38,249 nucleotides of DNA, from positions 1 to 38,249 of the forward strand of contig JAAUQI010000048.1 of assembly GCA_012032345.1 (NCBI GenBank), written 5' to 3'. The position numbers and the translations under genes were made by a program. Below, in pieces: positions 26,659-35,165 of the stretch (positions are counted from its first letter, which is position 1; each line of letters begins with the position of its first letter). The notes under the pieces are model-generated. The model was not told the DNA's origin. It did not search any database and was given only the letters and a program-made list of their open reading frames with translations. Source of the DNA: Leptolyngbyaceae cyanobacterium RM1_1_2. GTDB taxonomy: Bacteria > Cyanobacteriota > Cyanobacteriia > Phormidesmidales > Phormidesmidaceae.

Positions 26659-26791
26659 ACTGGCCTCGTTTGCCGATTAGGAACTTTGTCCCTTCTTAAT
26701 GAAGAACGCTGTGGGTAGCCTCCATTAAAGCTTCCACAGCGCTAAATTAAACCTGAGAGAGAATTTGTAGAAAAATTAGCCCGCAGCCAGT

Positions 26792-28462
26792 ATGCAATCT
26801 GTGCCTCAGTTCTTATCTGCCTGGAAACAGCTTAAAAAAGGAAAACTGACCTGTGAAGAAGCCATCAGGCAGCTAATTTATCAGCAGGGAAAACTCGATC
26901 TGGCTTTACTAGATGAAGAAGTCAGTCAGCGTTTCTTTCAGCTATTTCCCGATCGCAAGCTGCCGCCTGTGGTACCGCTGCTGCTCTGGCAAAACTGCTA
27001 CTACCTGGGCAGTCCGCTGGCGCTAGACGATGAGGATCTGCGTAAGCTTAGCGATCGCACCCAAACTCGTATTCAGGTAGTGCCGATCGCGCCCAAGTGC
27101 TACCGGGCTTGGCACCATACTCGCCACTATGACCCCAGCCAGATTTTTGCTGGCCCCCTGATTGATCCGCTCACGGGTGAGCAAACCTCAGAAAATATTT
27201 CAGAAACGACTGAGCTGTCTCTAGCCAAGGCAGACGGTCAGATCGAACGGATTAAAACCATCATTTCTAGCGCCCTGCGCAACCGGGCCAGCGACATTCA
27301 TTTAGAACCTGTTCCCGACGGGCTGCGAGTGCGCTACCGCATTGACGGCGTGCTGCGCGATATTACCAGACTGCCGATAGAGATTAGCCGCCGGGTCGTG
27401 GTTGCTCTCAAAGTCATGGCGGATATGGATATCTCTGATAGCCGTCGGCCTCAAGACGGCCGCATCGGTGAGCAATACGCCCTAGAGAGCGAAGCCGACT
27501 TAGGCATGGATATGCGCGTCAGTACGCTGCCCTGTGTGGGCGGGGAGAAAGCGGTTGTTCGGCTTTTACCGCGCCGAAATCCTTTTTCTACAATTGACAA
27601 GCTGGGCTTTGAGCCAAAGACTTTAGAAGCTTACAAAACCTGGCTACAGCAGCCCCAGGGCATGATCATTTTTACCGGGCCCACGGGGTCGGGCAAAACC
27701 AGCACGCTCTATACCAGCCTGCAAGAAATTGCCACCGAACATGTCAACGTCGTTACGGTTGAAGACCCGGTTGAGTACGTGCTGCCGCGCATCACCCAAA
27801 CTCAGGTAAATGAGGCCGCAGGCATGACCTTTGCAGCTGGGCTGCGCTCAATTTTGCGGCAGGATCCTGACATTATCATGGTGGGAGAGATCCGCGACCA
27901 TGAGACAGCAGAGACGGCTGTTAGAGCGGCGCTAACTGGGCACTTAGTGTTTACCACATTGCACACTAATGACGCGGTCGGTGCAATTCCTAGAATCAAA
28001 GATATCGGCCCTGACCCAGGACTGATCAGCGATGCTCTCTTGGGCGTCATTGCTCAGCGTCTAATTCGGCGGGTCTGCCCCCACTGCGCTGAGTCCTATC
28101 TACCCGCAGCCGAGGATCTAGCCGTTTTAGGGTTAGACCAGAATCGAGGCTGTAATGCCAACTGGCAGCGCGGCCAGGGCTGTGATAGATGTTTCCAGTC
28201 GGGCTATCTGGGACGAGAAGCGGTGGTAGAGCTGCTGGAGATTGACGATCGCGTGCGAGAGCTAATCTACGAAGGCACCATTAGCCAGCTGCACCGCTAC
28301 CTGCACAAGATTGGCTTTATGTCATTCCGGCTGGCGGCAATTGAGAAAATTTTGGCGGGCAAAACAACGGTTGAAGAGGTGATTCGGGTGCTGCCCCGCA
28401 GTGCGCTAACCCGAGCAACCACTAATGAGGCTGATTTACAACTGGTACAAAAGCTGGGGTAG
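26792..28462 (+). CDS. GspE/PulE-family secretion or pilus assembly ATPase
   Basis: Cytoplasmic hexameric ATPase of the type II secretion/type IV pilus class. A degenerate N-terminal domain covers about 1-140. The N2 domain has RNRASDIHLEPVPDGLRVRY. Walker A GPTGSGKTSTLYTSL is at about 295, the Asp box VVTVEDPVEYVLP follows, Walker B DPDIIMVGEIRDHETAETA is at about 358, and the His box is GHLVFTTLHTND. A zinc tetracysteine is present (CPHC at about 429 and CDRC). At 556 residues it is shorter than PilB. No pilC, pilT or pseudopilin genes are nearby, so it is probably the second, dispersed GspE-like paralogue many cyanobacteria carry. Confidence 0.93.
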   Translation: MQSVPQFLSAWKQLKKGKLTCEEAIRQLIYQQGKLDLALLDEEVSQRFFQLFPDRKLPPVVPLLLWQNCYYLGSPLALDDEDLRKLSDRTQTRIQVVPIAPKCYRAWHHTRHYDPSQIFAGPLIDPLTGEQTSENISETTELSLAKADGQIERIKTIISSALRNRASDIHLEPVPDGLRVRYRIDGVLRDITRLPIEISRRVVVALKVMADMDISDSRRPQDGRIGEQYALESEADLGMDMRVSTLPCVGGEKAVVRLLPRRNPFSTIDKLGFEPKTLEAYKTWLQQPQGMIIFTGPTGSGKTSTLYTSLQEIATEHVNVVTVEDPVEYVLPRITQTQVNEAAGMTFAAGLRSILRQDPDIIMVGEIRDHETAETAVRAALTGHLVFTTLHTNDAVGAIPRIKDIGPDPGLISDALLGVIAQRLIRRVCPHCAESYLPAAEDLAVLGLDQNRGCNANWQRGQGCDRCFQSGYLGREAVVELLEIDDRVRELIYEGTISQLHRYLHKIGFMSFRLAAIEKILAGKTTVEEVIRVLPRSALTRATTNEADLQLVQKLG

Positions 28463-28551
28463 CGATCGCGCCAGATTTCGGAAATTGTGATTCATAGATG
28501 CAATAATTCATAATTTAGCTGAGAAGACAGCCGAATTATGGATCTCATCCC

Positions 28552-29409
28552 ATGACACGCCTCCTAGCCTGCGAATCAGTCACCTTCTGGCGAGATCCAG
28601 TCTTGGCTGACATGGAAGTGCTAAAGGCTACCTATGTCACCCACAGCTTTAGCCGCCACAGTCACGAAGGCTATGCGATTGGCACGATTGAGTCTGGAGC
28701 AGAAGCCTTTACCTACCGGGGCATGACCTACCAAGCTCCGGCAGGAACCTTGGTGGTGATTCATCCTGGGGAAGTGCACACTGGCTACGCGGGCCAGGCA
28801 TCGGGCTGGCAGTATCGCATGATTTATCCTCCCTGTGCGCTGGTGCAGCAGGCCGCTGAAGAACTGGGGTTACCCGCTGGACAGGTGCCATTTTTCCCGC
28901 AGCCTGTGATTCACGATCGCGCTCTGGTGCAAAAGTTTCAGGCTTTTCATCTGGCTTTAGAACAGGGGGCTTCACCCCTAGAGCGAGAGTCGCGGCTGCT
29001 ATGGCTGGCAGCCAGCATGATTCAGCGTCATGGAGAAAGGCGATCGCCCAAGCCCCAAATCTATCGAGGTGCTGCGATCGCCGTGCAGCTCAAAACCTAC
29101 CTGTACGATCACTACGCCGAGGCAATTACGCTGGATCATCTGGCCCAAACGGTAAACATGCCTCCGCTCAGGCTGCTGCGCCTATGTCGGCGAGAATGGG
29201 GGCTACCACCGCATCAGTACCTGATTCAGATCCGAGTGCAGCAGGCCAAGCGGCTGATAGCAACGGGGCTACCCCTGGCAGTCGTGGCCGCCGACACGGG
29301 CTTTGCCGATCAAAGCCACCTGACGCGGCATTTTAAGCGCTGGGTGGGGGTTACCCCCGGCCAGTATCAGGGAGGCTGCTATGGCGAAAGGATGAAGGCA
29401 GAAGAATGA
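28552..29409 (+). CDS. AraC-family transcriptional regulator
   Basis: A 285-residue activator. The N-terminal cupin arm (about 20-140) has SFSRHSHEGYAIGTIESGAE, YQAPAGTLVVIHPGEVHTGY and the WQYRMIYPP strand. The two C-terminal AraC helix-turn-helices (about 185-275) have ITLDHLAQTVNMPPLRLLRL and PLAVVAADTGFADQSHLTRH, ending in FKRWVGVTPGQYQ. This subgroup is frequently next to azlC-azlD, which start 175 bases downstream here. A role as their regulator, with an amino acid as ligand, is likely but inferred. The last codons run into a short heptanucleotide repeat. Confidence 0.9.
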   Translation: MTRLLACESVTFWRDPVLADMEVLKATYVTHSFSRHSHEGYAIGTIESGAEAFTYRGMTYQAPAGTLVVIHPGEVHTGYAGQASGWQYRMIYPPCALVQQAAEELGLPAGQVPFFPQPVIHDRALVQKFQAFHLALEQGASPLERESRLLWLAASMIQRHGERRSPKPQIYRGAAIAVQLKTYLYDHYAEAITLDHLAQTVNMPPLRLLRLCRREWGLPPHQYLIQIRVQQAKRLIATGLPLAVVAADTGFADQSHLTRHFKRWVGVTPGQYQGGCYGERMKAEE

Positions 29410-29438
29410 AGGATGAAGGATGAAGGATGAATAGGATG
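29388..29438. repeat. Short tandem heptanucleotide repeat
   Basis: Three perfect tandem AAGGATG units (29409-29429) follow the AraC gene stop, with a related copy at 29388-29394 inside the coding end and a degenerate unit after. Heptanucleotide STRR repeats are a known feature of cyanobacterial genomes. Slippage here could alter the last residues of the regulator. Confidence 0.75.
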
Positions 29439-29584
29439 CCGATTGCATAAAGATTCAGCGATCTGAGTTGTCCTAACTAAACTGCAGTTTGCTATGGCAG
29501 ATCGAAACTGCAAAAACGTTCAAGACCAGCCTCAGCCAGTCAGTCTATCCTCAGGGCATCACTGCACTGAAAGATAGATGAACA

Positions 29585-30331
29585 ATGGCGATCGCAACTG
29601 ATGTAACTCAGCGCCCGTCGCCTTGGCGGGAGTTTTGGGCCGGGGTGAGGCAAACAGTGCCGCTGATTGTAGGGGCAATTCCCTTTGGCATTATTTTTGG
29701 CACGCTGGCTCAGTCTAGTGGCCTGTCGTTTGTTGGCACGGTGGCGATGTCGCTCTGCGTTTTTGCTGGCTCGTCCCAGTTTATTGCCCTGGGGCTGCTG
29801 GCGGCTGGATCGCCAATCGGCATGATTATCCTCACAACCTGGGTCGTCAATCTGCGGCACCTGCTCTACTCAGCCGCTCTAGTGCCCTACCTCAAATCTC
29901 TTAGCCAAAGCTGGAAGCTGCCCCTAGCATTTTGGCTGACCGATGAAACCTTTATGGTGGCTGTGCAGCGCTATCGTCAGCGCGATCTCGCCCCCTACAA
30001 ACACTGGTTTCACTTAGGCTCTGCCCTGGCTATGTACACCAACTGGCAGCTCTGTACGCTACTCGGCCTCACTCTGGGCCAAACCATCCCCAATGCAGCA
30101 TCCTGGGGACTTGACTTTGCCATGGTGGCAACCTTTATTGGCATGACCATTCCTTACCTGACCACCCGGCCAATGTTGGCAGCGGTGATTATGGCCGGGG
30201 GGACAGCCCTAATAGCGCGATCGCTGCCGCACCAGATGGGGCTAATGGTAGCGGCAGTTGCAGGCATTGCTGCGGGTGTGGCGGTAGAAAATCGGCTGAA
30301 GTCTGGAGAAAAAGACAATGAACCCAAATGA
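29585..30331 (+). CDS. azlC: AzlC-family branched-chain amino acid exporter, large subunit
   Basis: A multi-pass membrane protein of 248 residues. Family motifs are [20 protein letters not shown], then [19 protein letters not shown], then [20 protein letters not shown] and [26 protein letters not shown] and an [15 protein letters not shown] segment come later. AzlC works with the small AzlD partner to export branched-chain amino acids or analogues. ATG 29585 gives a typical N-terminus. The 3' end overlaps azlD by 14 bases, indicating translational coupling. Probably controlled by the upstream AraC regulator. Confidence 0.93.
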   Translation: MAIATDVTQRPSPWREFWAGVRQTVPLIVGAIPFGIIFGTLAQSSGLSFVGTVAMSLCVFAGSSQFIALGLLAAGSPIGMIILTTWVVNLRHLLYSAALVPYLKSLSQSWKLPLAFWLTDETFMVAVQRYRQRDLAPYKHWFHLGSALAMYTNWQLCTLLGLTLGQTIPNAASWGLDFAMVATFIGMTIPYLTTRPMLAAVIMAGGTALIARSLPHQMGLMVAAVAGIAAGVAVENRLKSGEKDNEPK

Positions 30332-30647
30332 GCTGATCCTGATCGCGGGAATGACCCTGGTGACGTTTTCGATTCGCTATTTTTTACTGGCGATGAGCGG
30401 CAAACTTAGCCTGTCGCCGCGCCTGCTGCAGACGCTCAACTATGTGCCCCCAGCGGTACTGACGGCAATTGTCGTTCCCGCTGTTTTAATAGCAGAAGAT
30501 CAGCTCTGGCTGGGACTGGGCAATCCGCGCCTGATCGGAGCGATCGCGGCTCTAGGCGTTGGCCTCTGGCGCAAAAATCTGCTGCTAACGATTATGGTTG
30601 GCATGGGGGCTTTTTTGCTGTGGCAGGCAGTTGACCTAGCTAACTGA
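30318..30647 (+). CDS. azlD: AzlD-family small subunit of the exporter
   Basis: A 109-residue protein with three to four hydrophobic helices: [38 protein letters not shown] and a final [18 protein letters not shown]. The TFSIRY segment and the PPAVLTAIV helix are diagnostic of AzlD. ATG 30318 lies within the end of azlC. The pair forms the exporter; AzlD has no known separate activity. Confidence 0.92.
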   Translation: MNPNELILIAGMTLVTFSIRYFLLAMSGKLSLSPRLLQTLNYVPPAVLTAIVVPAVLIAEDQLWLGLGNPRLIGAIAALGVGLWRKNLLLTIMVGMGAFLLWQAVDLAN

Positions 30648-30719
30648 GCAAAATTTTTTTAGGAAATATTGTTTAGCTTACGGGTATGGAGCCGGGTTTT
30701 TGATGGACTATTAAACTAG

Positions 30720-30857
30720 GTTACTGGGTTTAATGGCTATAGCTTCACCCCAGAGCAGATTAGCTCCCTAACCGCCTATGACTTTGAGCATGACGGCGCG
30801 CACGTTTGGCTTAACTTACCGTCTGGAAACGTAGCTACAGACCGCTTTGAATTTTGA
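30720..30857 (+). pseudogene. C-terminal scrap of an unidentified protein
   Basis: Between two stops lies a frame reading VTGFNGYSFTPEQISSLTAY, then DFEHDGAHVWLNLPSGNV and DRFEF at its end. It has no start codon and too protein-like a composition to be chance. It looks like the last 46 residues of a larger beta-rich protein. I do not recognise the family. It separates azlD from the convergent invertase gene. Confidence 0.4.
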
Positions 30858-30901
30858 CCTGTTGTGTCCCGTCTAAAAGGTTGGACTCTGATAGGAGGAT
30901 T

Positions 30902-32326
30902 CTATGCTGATGCAGGTAATCTGAAGATATCGGCAGCCGTAGACTCGGGTTGCAAAAAATGATCGGCCAGTAAAAAACCGACAAAAGTCCAGGTTTGATA
31001 GGCGCGTGCCTGCTGCCCTACCCAGCGCCCGGTCGGCCCGTCAAAATATTCTGCCCAGCGCTGCTGAGGGAGCTGCTGTAAAAGATGCCAGCAGTCTTGC
31101 AATACCTGCTGGCAGGAGGATTCTAGCAGCGGGCTAGCAGACTTGGCCTCGGCCTGATAGCGGCGAAAGGCGATCGCCCAAAACCAGGTCAAACAGGGCC
31201 AGTGACCGCCATTGTGGTAGCAGCCGGGACGGTTTTTGGGGTCAAAGCCGGTGAAAATCTGCCATTCAGTTTTACTCAGGGGGGGATGACAGATTCGCAG
31301 CGGCATCTGGCCTACCAGCGCAGCCTGATTTTGCACCATTAGCTGCAACAGGCTGGCCTGCTGCGGCTGAGTTAATATCCCAAACAAGGCCGCCAGACAG
31401 TTTCCTAGGCTAAAGAAGCGAAAATCAGGTCGCCCGGTACGCACATTGCCAATTAGGTAGCCGCCGCGATCGCCGAGCCAGTCTTGCAGCCAGCCAGGAA
31501 TTGTCTGGGCGTAAACGTTGTATTCATTGGTGACGCGATCGCCGTATTGCTCAGTGGGCTGCTGCCGCGCTGACTGAATGGTGCGGCTGGTAATCCAGTA
31601 GTGCCTGAGCAAATGCTGCCGCAGGTGCTGAGCGCGGCTGAGCGCAGCTGCAATTAGGCCATCTGTGGCGGCATCTACCCCAGCAGCCTCTAAGCGCAGC
31701 AGCCCCGCTATGCTGCGCAAGGCCCCGTAAAGCAAAACCTGAATTTCTAGCGGACTGCCCCAGACGTCGAGAGGCCGATCGATCATAAAAGCGCCATCGG
31801 GCACTTCCAGGCCCGGGCCGTCTCGAAACTGGGGCTGCAAAATCAAATCTAGAAAGCGCCGTAGCGCTGTCTGTAGTGCTGGCTGACTGGCCCAAGCGCG
31901 ATCGCCGGTGTGTTGCACATACACCCAGGCTAAAATTGGCACCCACAGGCTGGCGTCAAAGGCACATACGCGACCAATCGCTCTCTGACCGTAGTCAGCC
32001 ACAAGCTGTCCCTGCTGTTCACAAAAGCTGTTAGGAAAAACGCCGCGCGATCGCCCCGCTGTTTTTTGTAACTGTAGGCAGCAGTTAAGAAAATGACGCA
32101 CAATTTCGGGACGCCGATCCAGCAGCAGATAAATCATCACCGGGACATTGTCGCGCACAAAAACTTCGCCGTAGTTGAGGTCGTCGTGAAACTGGCCTGC
32201 TTCTTTTGGGCCTGCCTGTTTAGAGACAGCCGCAACTGCCCCCACAAACTGCCCCTGATAGCGGACGAGGGCTTTGTCATAGAGCAGCGATCGCGCAGTA
32301 GCAAGCAAATTTTCGGGAGTTGGCAT
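30902..32326 (-). CDS. Alkaline/neutral invertase, glycoside hydrolase family 100
   Basis: Cytoplasmic sucrose hydrolase (sucrose to glucose and fructose). About 474 residues with an (alpha/alpha)6 barrel signature: FHDDLNYGEVFVRDNVPVMI, RGVFPNSFCEQ, FDASLWVPILAWVY and VPDGAFMIDRPLDVWGSPLE. The Asp of MIDRP is the expected acid catalyst (Asp188 in Anabaena InvA) and the Glu of TEWQ the probable second residue. NRPGCYHNGGHWPCLTWF follows near the end. ATG 32326 is preferred because AAGG sits 8 bases upstream; the two TTG codons before it add nothing. In cyanobacteria such enzymes balance sucrose made under salt stress. Confidence 0.93.
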   Translation of the reverse strand: MPTPENLLATARSLLYDKALVRYQGQFVGAVAAVSKQAGPKEAGQFHDDLNYGEVFVRDNVPVMIYLLLDRRPEIVRHFLNCCLQLQKTAGRSRGVFPNSFCEQQGQLVADYGQRAIGRVCAFDASLWVPILAWVYVQHTGDRAWASQPALQTALRRFLDLILQPQFRDGPGLEVPDGAFMIDRPLDVWGSPLEIQVLLYGALRSIAGLLRLEAAGVDAATDGLIAAALSRAQHLRQHLLRHYWITSRTIQSARQQPTEQYGDRVTNEYNVYAQTIPGWLQDWLGDRGGYLIGNVRTGRPDFRFFSLGNCLAALFGILTQPQQASLLQLMVQNQAALVGQMPLRICHPPLSKTEWQIFTGFDPKNRPGCYHNGGHWPCLTWFWAIAFRRYQAEAKSASPLLESSCQQVLQDCWHLLQQLPQQRWAEYFDGPTGRWVGQQARAYQTWTFVGFLLADHFLQPESTAADIFRLPASA

Positions 32327-32445
32327 CAACAAAACCTTCTGGGCAATCCCTTTTCTAGATTAAATTACTGAGCCAAAGCCATCCAAGTTGTGATTCACTC
32401 CGTACTTTCAAGTAGCCTGTTCACAACTCAGGGAGGGTTAAACCC

Positions 32446-32829
32446 GTGATCTCTAAATACTCAAGATCTTCAAGCGTAGCTATTTTAGTATCTACAGCCT
32501 TGATAGCTGCCTATCCCAAAGGGGTCTGGGGTCAGCCTGCCGCCATCTCAAGCACTCAAAGCCTTGCTACCAAACAAGAAAACCCGCCGCTCTGCTACCT
32601 CCAAACCAACGAGGGACGGATCGTTGACCTGAGCCAGTTTTGCGGCACCGAAGGCGATCTAAACGAAAGGATCAATAGCGCCTCATTTCAGCAGTCTCAG
32701 CCAGCCTTGGGTAGCAGCCAGCCTTCCCTGCCCAGCCAGGGCACCGCAGCGCTACCATCAGAGGCTGCTGGTACCAGCTCCAGCACTCCCTGCTTTGTCT
32801 TTGATGCTCAGGGTCGTCGCTGCGGGTAG
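32446..32829 (+). CDS. Small secreted protein with paired Cys motifs
   Basis: A 127-residue protein starting at GTG 32446, nine bases after a strong GGGAGG site. A signal peptide (ILVSTALIAAYPKGVWG) is followed by LCYLQTNEGRIVDLSQFCG, a motif found in many small exported cyanobacterial proteins. A Ser/Gln-rich linker comes next, then CFVFDAQGRRCG at the end. Two Cys pairs may form disulfides outside the cytoplasm. Function is unknown. It is divergent from the invertase gene. Confidence 0.72.
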   Translation: MISKYSRSSSVAILVSTALIAAYPKGVWGQPAAISSTQSLATKQENPPLCYLQTNEGRIVDLSQFCGTEGDLNERINSASFQQSQPALGSSQPSLPSQGTAALPSEAAGTSSSTPCFVFDAQGRRCG

Positions 32830-33166
32830 CACAGTAACCATACAAAATGTCGAGAGCAAGAGCGTACAGAGGTGCGCCCAAAAACCTTGTGTACACCACC
32901 ACAGCGGATTCAATTTAAACCCGGCAGCTTTCAGCAGTTTGCTCCGAGCGAGTGGTTGGGCAGCTTAGTCAGCGTCTAAAACTGCTACTACTCCAATTCA
33001 TTCTCTGTAGATAGGATTACTGCATCCATAACCTCTTTGCCTAAAGACAGGTAGGCTGGTGCTTCTTCTACAGTGTTCCTGACAGCGGCGAAATCATCAA
33101 CCTTGACATACTAAATGGCGCTACCTAACCTGGAGCTAGGCATCAACCACCCACTCCCTCCTAATT
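32830..33166 (+). other. Non-coding region with a possible gene scrap
   Basis: The frame ending at about 32980 reads PPQRIQFKPGSFQQFAPSEW, then LGSLVSV and a stop, with no start codon. This suggests the end of a lost gene. The remainder shows no coding pattern and no RNA gene. Confidence 0.3.
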
Positions 33167-33516
33167 GTGTCTCTCACTCTCTCTGAAGAAAACCGCTCGA
33201 GCCTAACTGGCCTCGAAGAAGATATGTGGCGCGAGGTAACGCGCTTTGATCAGAACTTTCAAGAGCAACGATTCTCCTCCGACTTTTTCGAGTTCGGTCG
33301 ATCAGGGCGGATCTACACCCGCGAACAGATTATTCACGAGGACTCGCAGCCAATTCATGCGGTACTTCCTCTGCCGAATCTTGCTATCCGACTGTTGATA
33401 GGAATACAGCGCAGGTTACCTACAACAGTCAAGTTGAGTACAGCGGTATTGTAGAGTACGGAAATAGAGTTTCTGCCATCACCTCTTGCTCCCAATTTGG
33501 GATCAAGTTATTGTAA
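33167..33516 (+). pseudogene. DUF4440/NTF2-like protein, frameshifted and 3'-degraded
   Basis: GTG 33167 begins LTLSEENRSSLTGLEEDMW, followed by RFSSDFFEFGRSGRIYTREQ and QPIHAVLPLPNLAIRLL. These are the first helices and strands of an NTF2-like (DUF4440) fold. The expected continuation DRNTAQVTYNSQVEYSGIVE is one frame over. TTGATAGG replaces TTGGATAGG near 33396, so one G appears lost. The shifted frame runs to 33516, but its last 20 residues no longer resemble the family, which normally ends with a Trp-rich strand and HQGTP. Both the shift and the tail suggest a true pseudogene. Related proteins have varied or unknown functions. Confidence 0.68.
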
Positions 33517-34052
33517 ATTCATGCATGTCTTGTCCCGGAGCACCCTACGAGACTTTTGGGAATCTCATCCAGATTCCGTGCGAGCTGACCATTGAGGTAG
33601 GCACAGCGCAGTTTCAACATCGGGTTCACGAAGGCCGTATGCCATCGTGATCCAGAAATTAACATCTAATAGAGAGAATCATTTTACCTAACTCTCCCAC
33701 ACGGGTGTTTAGGTGGAACAGCGTTGGCCCATAACCCATGTGGGCTGTATGGATGAAAATATGTCTACTATTTCCCCTATTAAGATGATTGGGCAGAATG
33801 ATTCAGTATAGTTTCCCCAGGTAAACAGCCCTAGTTTTGTGGTTGACGGCGATCGCCCAGTATTTTACAGTTTCTCACTAAGGTGCCTCACTTGAGCGTC
33901 GCAGCTTGTTCGCAAACAGGACTCAGGAACTTTAGTTCGTCGCATAGGTTAGGTTTCACTTCGTTCTACCTAACCTACGCGATAGTTTCGTTGGGTTGAG
34001 CCAAAGCTTCACCCCATCTATAGTAAAATTGCAGGCTCAAGAGTTTTGTCAG
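33517..34052. other. 536-bp region of decayed sequence before rlmN
   Basis: No intact gene. A 41-residue frame at 33525-33650 (APYETFGNLIQIPCELTIEV) is protein-like but unassigned. The rest is short stop-rich frames plus a palindromic repeat near 33941. It may be the degraded continuation of the DUF4440-like gene and a former neighbour. Confidence 0.4.
33941..33981. repeat. Palindromic dispersed-type repeat
   Basis: Arms CGCATAGGTTAGGT (33941-33954) and ACCTAACCTACGCG (33968-33981) pair over 14 positions with one G-U, around a 13-base loop TTCACTTCGTTCT. Hairpins built on TAGGTTAGGT or GGTTGGGT are, to my knowledge, common intergenic repeats in cyanobacteria. The adjacent GTTTCGTTGGGTTGAG looks like part of a second copy. 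Confidence 0.65.
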
Positions 34053-35108
34053 TCATCCAGCAGGCAGAGAGGCGCGAAGCTGACCGCAGGCCGCATCTTT
34101 TTCCAGTCCGCGAGAATAGCGAGTGCTGACGGCAATATGGCGATCGCGCAAATTTTGAGCAAAACTCTCTACTTGCTGTCGCGTGGGCCGCTGATAGTCA
34201 ACCTCAGCAATGGGGTTGTAGGGAATCAGATTGACGTGGCTTTGAAAGCCTCTCAAATGCTGGGCTAGCTCTTCGGCATGAACGGTTTGGTCGTTGAGTC
34301 CGGCTAGCAAAATATACTCAAACGTTACCCGCCGTCTGGTTTGGTTGACGTAGTCTCGGCACTCTTCTAGCAGCGCTGCTAGCGGGTAGTGGTCGGCGCT
34401 CGGAATCAACCGCTGCCGCAGAGCCTGATTAGAAGCATGAAGGCTGACCGCTAGCGTAATCTGCAAATCATGATCGGCTAAACGGCGAATGCGCCCTGGG
34501 ATGCCCACGGTCGAAAGCGTAATCGATCGCTGACCGATGCCAACATCTCGATTGATAGACTGAATTGCAGCTACGGCACTGTCAGCATTGAGCAGAGGTT
34601 CGCCCATGCCCATAAACACAACATTGCTCACCCGCTGCTGAAAATCCTCCTGCACCGTCAGCACCTGATCGACAATCTCATGAACGGCCAAATTGCGAAT
34701 AAAGCCCCCTTTTCCCGTAGCGCAGAAATCACAGGCCATCGGGCAGCCCACCTGGGATGATACGCAAACGGTTAGCCGCTTGCCTGCCGGAATGCCCACT
34801 GCCTCAATAATTTGCCGATCGGCAAGCTGTAGCAAAAATTTAACCGTGCCGTCAGGGGCGACCGAACGGCGATAAATGTCTGAGCGGCCAATGGGTGTAT
34901 CAATATGGGTTTGGCGAAATGCCTTAGGAAAAACGGTGACGTCGCCCAGCGATCGCGCCCCCTGCTGATAGATCCACTGGTGTAGCTGCTTGCCCCGGTA
35001 GGCTGATTGCCCCTGCGCTTGCACCCAGGCGATCAGCTGTTCAGGCGCTAAGCCTAGCAGTGCTGAAGGTTGAGGTGATTGGGTGGCAGGCAATTGAGGA
35101 CTAGACAT
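34053..35108 (-). CDS. rlmN: 23S rRNA (adenine2503-C2)-methyltransferase RlmN
   Basis: Radical SAM methyltransferase acting on A2503 of 23S rRNA and on A37 of some tRNAs. Residues 36-60 carry the RlmN accessory fold ([15 protein letters not shown]). The cluster motif CPMACDFC gives Cys 122, 126 and 129. The Cys of [10 protein letters not shown] (115) and the C-terminal Cys of KDAACGQL (about 341) match the two extra Cys of the mechanism. Further motifs are [36 protein letters not shown] and NLIPYNPI. Length 351 is typical. ATG 35108 is used. The stomatin gene lies just upstream on the same strand. Confidence 0.96.
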   Translation of the reverse strand: MSSPQLPATQSPQPSALLGLAPEQLIAWVQAQGQSAYRGKQLHQWIYQQGARSLGDVTVFPKAFRQTHIDTPIGRSDIYRRSVAPDGTVKFLLQLADRQIIEAVGIPAGKRLTVCVSSQVGCPMACDFCATGKGGFIRNLAVHEIVDQVLTVQEDFQQRVSNVVFMGMGEPLLNADSAVAAIQSINRDVGIGQRSITLSTVGIPGRIRRLADHDLQITLAVSLHASNQALRQRLIPSADHYPLAALLEECRDYVNQTRRRVTFEYILLAGLNDQTVHAEELAQHLRGFQSHVNLIPYNPIAEVDYQRPTRQQVESFAQNLRDRHIAVSTRYSRGLEKDAACGQLRASLPAG

Positions 35109-35165
35109 AGGCAGGCAGCAAAAAGAATCTCAGCCTTCCATAGTAGATCTTTTAAGCCGCAGGGG

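Noticed and set aside
29401-29438. CRISPR-like repeat
   Set aside because: Units are seven bases and contiguous with no spacers; it is a simple tandem repeat.
31551-31946. Second minus-strand frame within the invertase gene
   Set aside because: Arg/Ala/Ser-rich shadow in an alternative frame of the GH100 gene.
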